Assembly: GCA_963575745.1 (NCBI GenBank)
Contig: CAUYUJ010017851.1
Coordinates: forward strand, 1-35,000
Source: Prorocentrum cordatum
Lineage: Eukaryota; Sar; Dinophyceae; Prorocentrales; Prorocentraceae
DNA: 35,000 nucleotides
Reading direction: 5' to 3'
A program made the translations under genes and the position numbers. The notes under the pieces are model-generated. The model had not been told where the DNA came from. It saw only the letters and a list, made by a program, of their open reading frames with translations, and made no database searches. Shown here piece by piece: positions 23,718-35,000 of the stretch. Every line of letters begins with the position of its first letter. Positions within the stretch are counted from its first letter, which is position 1.

Positions 23718-26246
23718 ATGAGCGTCGACACGGGGGGAAACTACGCAAATTTCTTTGAGTTGTTCACGCAGATGGGGCCGCCCTTTACTGGGGCCACGTC
23801 GGCGACTTCGAAGTGGTGCTTAGGGGCGTGCCAAGAGAACTGCGAGTTCGTGGCAGGCATCTTCCAAAACGGCATTGCCATCCTCGACGCGGGCAACTTC
23901 ATGCTGCTGGCGGTCTTCAAGAACACGGGGGGGCAAGGTGATTGCGACGCTGGTGGGGCGACGATTCGGGTTCTTCTCTCCGCAGCACAGGCAGGATGAT
24001 GCGGTCGAGGGGGCCCCTGCGCAAGGTTGCGGCCAGCAAGGGCCGAAGCGGCCGACCGCGATGAAGCAGCTCGAGGTGATTGAGCGCAATATTGACGCCG
24101 TCATGGACGACGTGCTGCGTTTTCCAGCTGCTCTTTGTGACTTGTATTCTCGGTGGCTGCGAAGCAAAGACGCTTTTCAGGCGCGCGTGGGCGATTCCTT
24201 CATCGTCAGTCAAGTTCGGCGAGGACCGCGACATCAACAACCTTATCGTGTTTGAGAGCGGGGTGACCTACAATACGGGCCGTCTGACGAGCACGGCGAT
24301 GCACGTGAACCAGTGCATTGAGCTGGCACGCTTCAAGACGGATCGCATGGCGTCTGACCAGGCATGGGCGCGGATGATCTCATCAAGATCGCGGTTTTGC
24401 ATTGCTGCGTCGACGGGGGGGGCGTTCGACTTCCTTTGCGACTCGCTGCTGACCGGCCCCTCGGTCGCGGAGGAGATCGTCGTCGCCTTTCGGAACGTCG
24501 TGTCCATCGCTGGCTCTCTGGGCAGTGCTGCTCATCTGCCTTGGCCCTCGCCGCCCATGTCCATGCCCTGCCTCGGCACTGGCAGCGCATTCCCTGGGGC
24601 CCAGGTTTGGGCGATGGGGCGCGGGCGTTGGCGTTGACGGGCGAAGCGGCGATTGCTGGGGCGCCGCTCGCCCAGGCCCGCACGCGCGCGCCGACTTTTC
24701 CGACGGCGCCTTTGTTCAGCCTTGGCCGGGTGAACGAGAAGGCGTTGACCGAGGTGGCTCCTGCAGATTCCTTCGGCCGTTTTGTCCTGGGGTCCCCGAC
24801 GTCGAGAAGCTGCCCCTCGTCGGGGTCGAGTCCGCGGACGGCGCCAAGGATGGCCAGGCAGTCATGCAAGACTCCGTGCGCTACGAGGCATTGTCCGATT
24901 TGGTTACTTTCCTGGATGCGAGTGCTTTCAGCGGCGTCCGCGCCCCAGGCGCAAGCCTCGATTCAGATGATGCGGCCAAGATGTCCGTCGAGCTGTCTTT
25001 GTTCTTCTTGCAGATGGTGGTTCAGGTCAAAGGCCGCGTCGGAGTTGCGGCGTCGCAGCACGGCCACCTCTTCGCCGAGGCGGACGGGCCAGCCGCGACG
25101 CTGGAGGTCTTGTTCTGCGCGCGCGAGCGCGCCCAGTGCATCGTCGCCGAGAGCGCGATCAAAGTGGGTTGGCCCCATCTCCGTCGATGCTGCCAGGCAG
25201 TGGATCAGATCGGTCGCTGTCTTCGCAGGGTTCTGCAAGACGGAGTTGCTCAACAGGATGTCGGCGATCATCCACAGCCAAGTGTTTGAATTCAGAAAGA
25301 TCAGGCCCGGCTGGGGCACCGTGCGCGGCCAGGAGACGGGGGCGCTCAACGAGGAATTCGCGCTCAAGCAGTTCAGCAATTTGGAGGTGGTGGTGCACTG
25401 GTACAACCTCGTAAGACCATGCGCTGGTTCTCGCGCGCGGGTTTCCTCATGGAGCTGACCCCGCGCCTCCAGGACCGCGACCTCGCGTCGGAGGCTTTCG
25501 CAGCGGCGATGGCTTGCTTGGCCCAGTGGGCTTCCAAGGGCCCTGGGATCAATTGCGTTGGGCTGCCCGCCCGTCATTCCCTGTCGCGTCGAATCCTCCT
25601 CCCGCACCCCCCTCCCGTCCTCGAAGATCGCCACCCTAAATGCTCGCCCCCTGGCCCTTCTGACCTTCCGACTCTTCTTCCGCCTCCTCGTGGCCGTCTT
25701 CTTTCCTTCTTCGTCGTTCGCCTCGTCCTACTTCCGCCTCCCCATCGCATTCCTTCTCGCGTGCCTCCTCTTTCCCGGCCGTCGAGGGGATGATCGGCGG
25801 GCCGCCCGGCCCACTTGGCGCAGGTTGCTTGGTGATCCTCTCAGGGGAAGGCGAGCCAGGTTACGATCGTGATCAAGGGGGTCAATGCCCTCGCCACGAC
25901 GAGCCGCGACCCAGATGGGCCGATGCGCGCCGCGGACTTCGTCGAGCTGCACGGGCCGAAGGGCGTGGACATCCCGAAAGGTTTCTGGAGGGAGTTCGAG
26001 GCCATCGCCGCGGAGACGCGCGAGTGCGGCTCCGATGCCAAGTCGGGCCAGGCGAGCGCCCGCGGCGGTGTCGCGCCGAGGGCGAAGGGCCAGGGCGACC
26101 GCGCCTGGGCCGACCGTGCCAGCGAGGAGACGTTGGTCAAGCATGAGGCTGGCTTGTCGGATGCGGCGAGCAGCGCGCGCCCGCCGCCAGCGGCCCCCCG
26201 CGCCCGGCCGAGGCGCGGACTCAAGCGAGCGGCGTTGCCGAGCTAA
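23718..26246 (+). pseudogene. Frameshifted coding region of unknown function
   Basis: Coherent protein-like sequence continues across changing plus-strand frames: NYANFFELFTQMGPPF, AVFKNTGG, then VIATLVGRRFGFFSP and MDDVLRFPAALCDLYSRW, NNLIVFESGVTYNTGR, GAFDFLCDSLLTGPSVAEE, SVELSLFFLQMVVQVKG, EVVVHWYNL, then MRWFSRAGFLMELTPRLQD. Shifts fall near 23,930 (a run of seven G), 24,210, 24,600, 24,790 (four G), 25,162 and 25,405. A pyrimidine-rich tract (25,560-25,790) ends in a CTCTCAG acceptor-like site at 25,844, after which the frame reads GKASQVTIVIKG and HGPKGVDIPKGFWREFE to a stop at 26,246, so a spliced last exon is possible. No domain is recognised. It may be a pseudogene or a gene hit by sequencing errors in G runs. 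Confidence 0.45.
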
Positions 26247-27335
26247 GTATTTTTGGAGCGACCTCGAGGCAGATGGCCTTTGAGACAAGGAGATAAGGAG
26301 GAGGGGCAAGGATATGCAGGATGAGGCGAGGCGGAAGGTCGCGAGGGCTTGGGTGGGTGGGTGGCAAGGGTAACGAGGGAGCAAGGAATAGGAGGAGGAT
26401 GGAGGATGAGCCTCGGCACAACGCTCGAGGAGTCTGGCGTCGGAGGTTCGCCCCACCTGTGGGGCCCAGAGAATGGTTTCGCCGAGCGCCGCCTCTGCCC
26501 GCTTGCCTTTGCCCCCCGCCCTTGCCGCGCGACTTCCTTTTATGCTCGCGATTTGGGTTCGGGTTCGAGCTGGCAGCGCGCCCCGCGGGAGTTGCCCGCC
26601 GCAGGCAGCAGGGGGCGCCGCTCGGGGGTGGCAGGTGCGACGACTCGCGCTCGAGGATGATGAGCAGAAAAGCGTTGGCAACCGATGCCATCGCCGATGC
26701 ATCGCCGAACTGAGTTGCGGCGCGCGTCGCGCATGTTCCGCCTGCGCTCTTCACGCAGTGCCACGTGACACCCACTAGAATATTATAATACATGATCGCG
26801 CCAAGCCGACAGTAACGGATTTGATAAGTTGTAAAGCCCGTTGTTGCCGACTTACGTTTCCGCATTATCACGCGCGTGCGCGCGTTTGCAAGGCGCGGTG
26901 CGCGTGTCATTGACAGCGCGTTGTCTGTCATTCCTTCTTAACACCATCCAACGTCACCGCCCTTCCCGTTTTCCTTGCGCTCCCGCCCCCGCCATCTGCC
27001 ATCCGTTTTCCCGCAGGTTCGAACGCCCGACGGTCCCTTCTAGCGACCCGCTTGAGCGCGAGGCCCCTTTGGGTTTGCAAGCATCATGGCCCACCTGCGC
27101 GCCGGCTACGGACCCCGATGGACTCGATGCACCCGAGCTGATTCGAGTGATCCTCCAAGGCCGCTCTTGGCCAGAAAACGCGCGCGCCAAAACGCGCTGT
27201 GCCGATCGAGCTGCTTCGGGGTCATTCGCCGCCGATCGTCGTGACGAACCGCTTATTTGCAGGACTGTCGCCGCCGTCCGTCTTGACGCAAAAGGCCCCC
27301 CTGCAGACCAACCCCGCCCCCCCCCCCGCGCTCTC
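26247..27335 (+). other. GC-rich intergenic sequence, nothing recognised
   Basis: Short open frames on both strands have no recognisable motifs and low-complexity Arg/Ala/Pro composition. A moderately AT-rich patch lies at about 26,770-26,850. I see no RNA gene or mobile element. Confidence 0.4.
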
Positions 27336-28345
<1,010 letters not shown>

Positions 28346-28479
28346 GGCAGACGGCGTGCGTCACACATCTTCCGCCCCCGGCAGGGCAGAACCGCGATTC
28401 AACCTGGACCCGCTCGGCAAATCGGTGCAGCGGCCCCCCTTGGGCACTCCTGAGGACCACTACCCGTTCAAGACGCACC

Positions 28480-29810
28480 ACGGGTTAAGGCACCCCCACC
28501 CCCCACCCCGCGCGCCCGACGCCCCCGCCCCGCGCGCTCGACGCCGCGGCGTCGCGCCGCTCTCGGGGGCGGCGCTGCGGCCTCCCTCGGGCCGCCAGGC
28601 ATGCGGGGTCCCCCGCCATTCCCTCGTTGGAGGCGGCACACCCACTCCAGTTGGCGCCCCGACGCTTGGCGCAAGCAGGGCTCGGCCAGCCCCTTACACG
28701 CGCGCCGAACAAGCGCTGCAACCGCACACGTTGCAAAAGAACGTCGGATCCGCCCGCAACGGCATGTGCGGGTCGTGGAGCCTCGCATTGCACCAGGCAG
28801 GCTAGGCTGCCCGACGTCTGCTGGGCCCACCACGGGGGCCTGCGTTCCAGCAGATCGCGCCCGTCCTGTGCCACGGCCACCGCCGCGGCCGCGGCCGCCT
28901 TGTCCTGGCCCCTGCAGAGCGGGTGGGGGGCCGGAGGCACCTCGGCGGCGGCTGGCATTGCCGCCGCGGCGGGCCCTCCGGCTGGCGGCGCCTTCCCTCT
29001 GCCTCAGCAGGACGAGCTCGCCTCCGTCACCGCCCTTGGCCTCTCCGCGCGGGCGGGCGGCCAGCGCAGCGGCCGCCATCGCGCGAGCCGCCGCTGCTGG
29101 CGGCTGTTCGGCCTCCCCGCATGGGGATGCTTGCGGTGGCGCAGGCTCAGCAGCTCCACCAGACTGTCTCGCCTAGCAGTCGTGCCGTGCCATGGCGGTC
29201 GCAGGCGCGGAAGGCGCAGTCGGGCCCGCCGACCCCGCAGGTTGCCGTCGGCCGCTGTTGGCAGCCCGCCCAAGCGCACCTGATCGCATCAAGGCCGGGC
29301 GCCTCGAAGCTGTCGGGCGCCAGCAGCAGCGAGGAGTCGCCCCTCCGCATGGCCTTGTTTAGCCAGTCTGAGACGCCTTCGGCGAGGGTCGAGCCGCGCC
29401 TGTGGGACGCCGTTGAAGGCGGCTCCCTCCTTGGCCCGGCTGTCCTCCCTGGCGTTGCCCGCGCGCTGCCTGTCCGTGATGAGGCCGTCGACGACGTGCT
29501 TTTCCTTCGCGTGCGCCTCCACCTTGCAGACGTGCACAATGGCGTCGTCGTTGTTTTCAACGAGATGCCAGAATTGCATCCGCAGTCGGTGTAGAGGATG
29601 AGCGGGCCGATGCCGCCCCGCAGGGCCTCCACTGCCGACTGCAACCCCCCAGCCCCGGTGTCCTGGAGGACTGGCCAGGCCACGTTGCCCCAGCCGAGCT
29701 ACGCTCCGTGTCGTCGATTCCCCACGCCGCGAGTGCCGCCCAGCCCGCGCGCGCCAGAGTCTTGTCCCTGGGCGGAAGGCGGAGCCGTCGGGGAAGACTT
29801 CGCGCACAAA
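28480..29810 (-). pseudogene. Decayed 3' end of a LINE: RNase H domain and zinc-ribbon tail
   Basis: Minus-strand pieces in three frames form an RNase H-like domain: VFPDGSAF (first catalytic Asp region), GWAALAAWGI, then LQSAVEALRGG with GPLILYTDC, then HVCKVEAHAKEKHVVDGLIT, QRAGNAREDSRAKEGA (about 29,531-29,423). The order DGSA, E-A-L, TDC, HA, GN-A-D is that of the RNase H region of LINE-type proteins common in dinoflagellates. Downstream at about 28,773-28,670, CRCGRIRRSF and RRACKGLAEPC resemble the cysteine-rich tail of such proteins. At least two shifts break the domain. No reverse transcriptase part is seen; the region beyond 29,810 is a (GAT)n array. Confidence 0.5.
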
Positions 29811-29869
29811 GACCGACCCTTAGGCCGAACCCGAGCGTCTCACCAGCATGCGAGCGAAAGGCAGTGGCG

Positions 29870-31060
<1,191 letters not shown>

Positions 31061-31064
31061 TTTT

Positions 31065-31580
31065 GAGCCGTCTTGACTCTGTCTTGGTCTCCTGTGAGGT
31101 TGCTTTTTGGGTCCTTGGGCCCTCTTGGGACGTCTTCTGGCCCTCTTCTGCCGGCTTAGGGCTCTTGTTGTGCCATCTGGGGACCCTTTTGCTGTATGGG
31201 TGGGTGTTTGGGGACCGTCTTGGCGACGTCTTTGACCGTCTTGGCACCGTCTTGGTCTCAGGGGAGGTCCTCTTGGGTTGGGCTAGGGCCGTCTTGTTTG
31301 CGTTTCGGGCAATGGTGGAGTTCTCTTGGGCCGTCTTCAGCTGATGGCAGCCCGAAAAAGCGAGAATGCGAACGTCATGAAAGAAGCACATGGGATTCAA
31401 TGGTTTTGGCTTCTTCGGACTCTATTGGAGGTCCTCTTGTAGCAATTTGAACCCTCTTTGATGCATCCTGGGCCGTCTTGTTCGGCCGCCTCGTCTTCGA
31501 GGCTTTTGGGGCCATCTTGTTGTCCTTGGTTGCCTGCACGGGCCGTTTTGGGAGCTCGGGGCGCATATCAATAGTTTTAA
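31065..31580 (+). repeat. CCGTCTTGG-type degenerate minisatellite
   Basis: Units such as CCGTCTTGG, CCCTCTTGG and GACGTCTTT recur about every 10-20 bases. At 31,398-31,414, TCAATGGTTTTGGCTTC nearly equals the sequence after the GGGCCTCTTGG array at 13,242-13,258, so the two loci belong to one dispersed repeat family. Confidence 0.65.
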
Positions 31581-31624
31581 ACAAGGGATCGTTGTTTGGG
31601 AGACCCTGGAGCGCTCGGCAGCAG

Positions 31625-31893
31625 CGGCTGGGAATGCGGAAAGTGCACGATCCTCGAGTGGGTGCGCGTGGGATGAGGGGCCTAGCATTTAGCAGCCATG
31701 TGGGAAGTGCGGAATATTCTCGAGCGAGCGCGCACGAAATGAGGGCTCAGGCATTAGCTGCCACGCGGGAAGTGCACCATCCTCGAGCGTGCACGCGTGG
31801 AATGGGGGTTCAGGCATTAGCTGACGTGCGGGAAGTGCACCATCCTCTAGAGGGTACGCGTGGAATGGGGGTTTAGACATTAGCTGCCAGTCT
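31625..31893 (+). repeat. 64-bp tandem repeat, four copies
   Basis: The marker AAGTGC starts at 31,641, 31,705, 31,770 and 31,833, giving periods of 64, 65 and 63. Each unit has AAGTGC, CTCGAG or CTCTAG, a GCGCGTGG-like part and GGCATTAGCTGCC or similar. Copies 3 and 4 are the most alike. Confidence 0.85.
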
Positions 31894-33215
31894 GGACGTA
31901 TACGAGGAAAGTGGCCCCGGTGAGTGTGAGGGATGCACTCAACAGGCCGCGACTAGGGAGGGGCGGTTCCCTAGTAGACTACACAAAACAAACTACCAGA
32001 CAGACCTTGGCATTCTTCCACGCCTCAACGTGCCAGGGGGCAGGTGTGGCGGATATTCAGTACCTGTCGCCCTGAGAACCAACCAGCGTTGTCCTGCGGC
32101 GTTTCTGAGAGGCCCCACGGGACCAGGCCCACATATCTTCATACGCGCAGTTCCCAAGATGCCACGCTCGGAGCTCAGGGCTGGGTGCCGTTGAGGAGCG
32201 TGGGGCCGCCCATGGCCGCCCCAGCGGGCTGCCGCCACCCTGGCAGCGGCTGCGCGGCGGCGCGCTGCGGTGCGCCGCCCGCGGCGCCGCGCCGCTGCGC
32301 CTGGCCGCCTGGGCGGCGCGGCGCGGAGCGCGGCGCGTTGCGGTGCGCGGCGCGGCCGCGCCGCGAGGCGGCGCCGGCGGCCGTTGCTTCGGCCGTCGTG
32401 TTGGTGCTCGTGGGCGAAGGACATATCTGTATCCGCGGCCCCGCGGGCCGGACCTTTGGGCCGCGACCCCGCGGATAGGATATGGGGCGTTTCTTTGGGG
32501 ATGCTGCGCGCGGAACGTATCCGTGCGATCGCGTACCGGCGGTATCGCGCCCCGCAATCCAGACCGTGACGGCACGGATGCGGATAGGTTCGCCGCGCGT
32601 CAGGTGCGCGTGCACGACGGCACGTCCGACGCGATGCTGCGGCGGCAGCGCGGGGGCCGCCGAACGTCGGAGGAGGCAGAGGTAACCAATTGCTTGTACC
32701 GATGCCGCAGGGCGTCCCTCGGCGCCACGCCCGGATCCGCCTCGAGATCCTGGTCAGAGTGCGGCCCAGAGGAGAGGCACGTGCGGCGGCAGCTCGGAGG
32801 GCGCCAACATCAGCCCTGGCGACGTGATTCTTTCAATCCCGGCGGTTTTCCATGACCTCGGCCTCTGGGGCCCGTGCGGGGCCGCGCCCCTGGGCCATAA
32901 AGAACGGTCCAGGACGAGGAACTACCCCCCTCCCCTCCCGGATGCCCCTCGCCCCAGAAATTTGGGGAGCGGGGTTTTGATTTGGGGAGCTCCCTGGACT
33001 CGGGCGATAAAATACCCTACCCCCCCCCTTTCACCCCTTCTATTTTTATCATCCCCGTTCAACATGACTTAATTGGGGAGAAGGGCGCGGAGACCGAGCT
33101 TTCTAATCCACGGGGGAAGTTGCGAATCGAAGTTACTATCATCTCATGTTGACTAGCAGCAGCATGAAAAACGCTGAGCATGGCCATGGTGGTCGCACCA
33201 TATCAGCTTCCGCAA
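31894..33215 (+). other. Very GC-rich unassigned region
   Basis: Bases 32,235-32,400 are almost all G and C and rich in GCGGC/GCCGC palindromes. Bases 32,940-33,060 have GGGGAG and C-run motifs. Open frames on both strands are Arg/Ala-rich with no motif I recognise, so no gene is called. Confidence 0.4.
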
Positions 33216-33217
33216 TC

Positions 33218-33365
33218 ACGAGCGTGTGGCAGGGCTGCTGGGATTCTCACCAGTTCAGTCTGCCCAAGTCACGAACGTGCGGCAGGGCCATGGGATTTTT
33301 CAGTTTCTCAACCATTCCCCGAGTCAGGAACATGTGGCAGGGCCATGGGGACCGATTGTGCCGAG
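33218..33365 (+). repeat. About 54-bp tandem repeat, three copies
   Basis: CACGAGCGTG (33,218), CACGAACGTG (33,271) and CAGGAACATG (33,326) are each followed by a GGCAGGGC element and GGGAT or GGGGA. Spacings are 53 and 55. Confidence 0.6.
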
Positions 33366-33854
33366 CGCCTTCTGGCAAGTTTATAGCCACGAGCATCAAG
33401 ATCTCTCGAGCCAGTCTGTTGCCGAGCGCCCAGGATCACAATCATTATGAGCATCGTCATCACCATCATCATCATAACTTACCTTCCCTGGGGAAATCCT
33501 TTATTATCCCCACCAGGCCCCCGAACTTTATTATCCCATGGTGATTATTATCGCCCGCGGTCGGTTACACACCGTCGAAGTCTGGGGGGCCAAATCAGGT
33601 TTGCAACGGGAATCGTGTTTGTGGCTCCCCACTGTTGATGCCGCCGCTCCCCAGATTTGGAACACTTTCGCTCCCCAGTCTCGATGTAGCCCAGATTTGG
33701 AAACTCAAGATCTGAACTCCTGTCCAACGCCCGACAAACTTCATGTCGGAAGTTTGTTGAGCTTCAGGCAATTTCAGATCTGAAGGTGGGCAAACATCAG
33801 ATATGAGAGGATTCGATGTCGCATGATGTGCGCGCGCGACTGACCATTACGCGG
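33366..33854 (+). other. Unassigned, short dispersed motifs
   Basis: Repeated words only: TTTATTATCCC (twice near 33,500), CTCCCCA-type words and CAGATTTGGAA (33,640-33,710). There is a short ATCATCACC run at about 33,450-33,475. No gene is seen. Confidence 0.4.
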
Positions 33855-33923
33855 TGGAGATTAATATGATGATGATATGATGATGTTGATGATGATGCTG
33901 ATGATGCTCATGATGCTGATGAT

Positions 33924-33954
<31 letters not shown>

Positions 33955-34110
33955 ATTAGGATGACGCTGATGATGATCATGATACTCATGGTGATGATGA
34001 TGTTGAGGTTGATGCTGATGGTGATGCTGTTGCTGCTGATGGTGATGATTGTGAAGAGGGGGGTGGTGACGCTGAAGGAGATTCTGATGATGATGTTAAT
34101 GCCTGTGACC
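33855..34110 (+). repeat. (GAT)n-rich array, third
   Basis: GATGATGAT-type repeats with GCT and GTT variants; less pure than the two larger arrays. GAT-like words continue weakly to about 34,235. Confidence 0.85.
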
Positions 34111-34655
34111 GCGACCCTGATGACGAAGATGAAGTGGACGGGGTAAATGTGGCGACATGTCTCGGAGAGGCTGGCTTGGCGCCATACGCATCACAAGGCT
34201 GTGATGATTTCGATGGTGATGGCGCCGATGGTGATGATTGATCGAGCCCTCTTCCCCTGTGCATTGTCTTTCTACTCCGGCCCTATCCCCCTTCTCTTTC
34301 TTCCTTTTCTATTGCACCATCAGATATCATCATGATTCCCTTAACCTTCCTCCTCCTCACACGTCCAGCGCCAGCATCCAGTGCACCCATACATGTTCCA
34401 AGCTTCAGATATTGTATCAAACATTTGCCAACCTCCAGAAGAGCTTTAGTCCAGCGGTTTTCAGTATGCCTGCGCGTGGACCCCGAATAGTCGATTTGAG
34501 CATCTCGATGCGCGAGTCAGATTGTGTGAGCTATGTGGTCCGATTATATGTGTTGCATCGTGTCTTGTGCAACCTGTCAGTCTGTATCTCTACACATACA
34601 CACATGCATGTCTCTATGCAGCAATACTCGCGGTGCAGTACTTCTTTGCTACAAG
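34111..34655 (+). other. Unassigned sequence
   Basis: No repeat and no recognisable coding motif. Less GC-rich than most of the window, with a pyrimidine-rich patch at about 34,245-34,320. Open frames are short or unconvincing. Confidence 0.4.
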
Positions 34656-35000
34656 GCAGGGGGTTGATCGAGATTCGAGGATCGAGGAGGACGACGAGAA
34701 GGAGCAGGAGGTGCAGGATGACGAGGGGGGTACGGTGATCGAGGATCGACGACGGAGAAGGGTTCGAGGATCGAGGGTGAGGAGTAGGAGGATCGAGGGA
34801 GTTTCGAGGATCGAAGTCGGCGATGAGGATGAGAGACCGAGGATGGAGGGTTCCAGGATGGCGGATGAGGATGACAAGGAGAAGAAGGGATCTGCAATCG
34901 AGAACCGATGAGGAGGAGGGACCAGGGATCAAGGATCGACGATCGAGGAAGATAAGGAGGGATCTCCGAGGATCGAGGAGGATAGAGGAGCTTTTATCGA
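34656..35000 (+). repeat. Purine-rich GAGGATCGA-type array, continues past the window
   Basis: GAGGATCGA, AGGATCGAGG and GGATGAGGA words recur at irregular spacing, making the plus strand strongly purine-rich. The apparent Arg/Glu-rich and Ser/Pro-rich frames are by-products. Confidence 0.8.

Noticed and set aside
32235-32475. Very GC-rich palindromic stretch as a possible structured RNA
   Set aside because: Almost any segment of such composition can fold; no covarying or named RNA motif was found.

Overview
The window looks like nuclear DNA of a dinoflagellate. The support is indirect: high GC, long (GAT)n and minisatellite arrays, and copia-type pol genes, Tudor-like modules and LINE RNase H tails of a style I associate with Symbiodinium-type genomes. 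I could not confirm a species. I see no rRNA, tRNA or CRISPR, and no intact ordinary host gene.

Layout. 1-12,250: element A, a largely intact Ty1/copia-type LTR retrotransposon whose 5' end lies outside the window. It reads: end of an upstream frame (1-165); ORF1 (189-5258) with a Tpt1/KptA-like RNA 2'-phosphotransferase domain, a RING-H2 finger, coiled coils and a DIGS aspartic protease; a short continuation in another frame ending at TGA (5635-5637); ORF2 (open from 5638, first ATG 5839, to 8469) with two methyltransferase-like modules and a zinc ribbon; and ORF3 (8409-12236) with integrase, reverse transcriptase and RNase H. 12,250-13,520: 3' non-coding sequence, then microsatellite and minisatellite arrays. 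13,522-22,015: element B, a diverged and decayed relative in the same orientation that keeps the Gag side (capsid, basic/zinc-knuckle tail, Tudor-like module) and broken Tpt1, RING and protease regions. It is cut off just inside ORF2 by a 9-bp minisatellite (22,016-23,190). 23,718-26,246: a coding region of unknown function broken by about six frameshifts. 28,480-29,810 (minus): the decayed 3' end of a LINE with an RNase H domain. The rest is mostly simple repeats: (GAT)n at 27.34-28.35, 29.87-31.06 and 33.86-34.11 kb; a CTTGG-type minisatellite at 31.07-31.58 kb related to the one at 12.95-13.15 kb; a 64-bp tandem repeat at 31.63-31.89 kb; and a GAGGATCGA-type purine-rich array from 34.66 kb to the end.

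How it works together. A makes a very large Gag-Pol product split over several frames: capsid, nucleic-acid-binding and accessory modules first, then protease, methyltransferase-like modules, integrase, RT and RNase H. The most striking feature is a family of 14-nt hairpins (5-bp stem, usually GCGGG/CCCGC, around a mostly GNNA loop) scattered through A and B: about 28 well-paired copies in A and 17 in B by my count. Stem bases covary, the copies lie in all three codon phases and one lies past the ORF3 stop, so they look selected or spread as nucleic-acid structures. A TGA-CGG stop context conserved in A and B between protease and ORF2 suggests programmed readthrough. These, with the Tpt1-like domain inside a retrotransposon polyprotein, are the best candidates for something undescribed.
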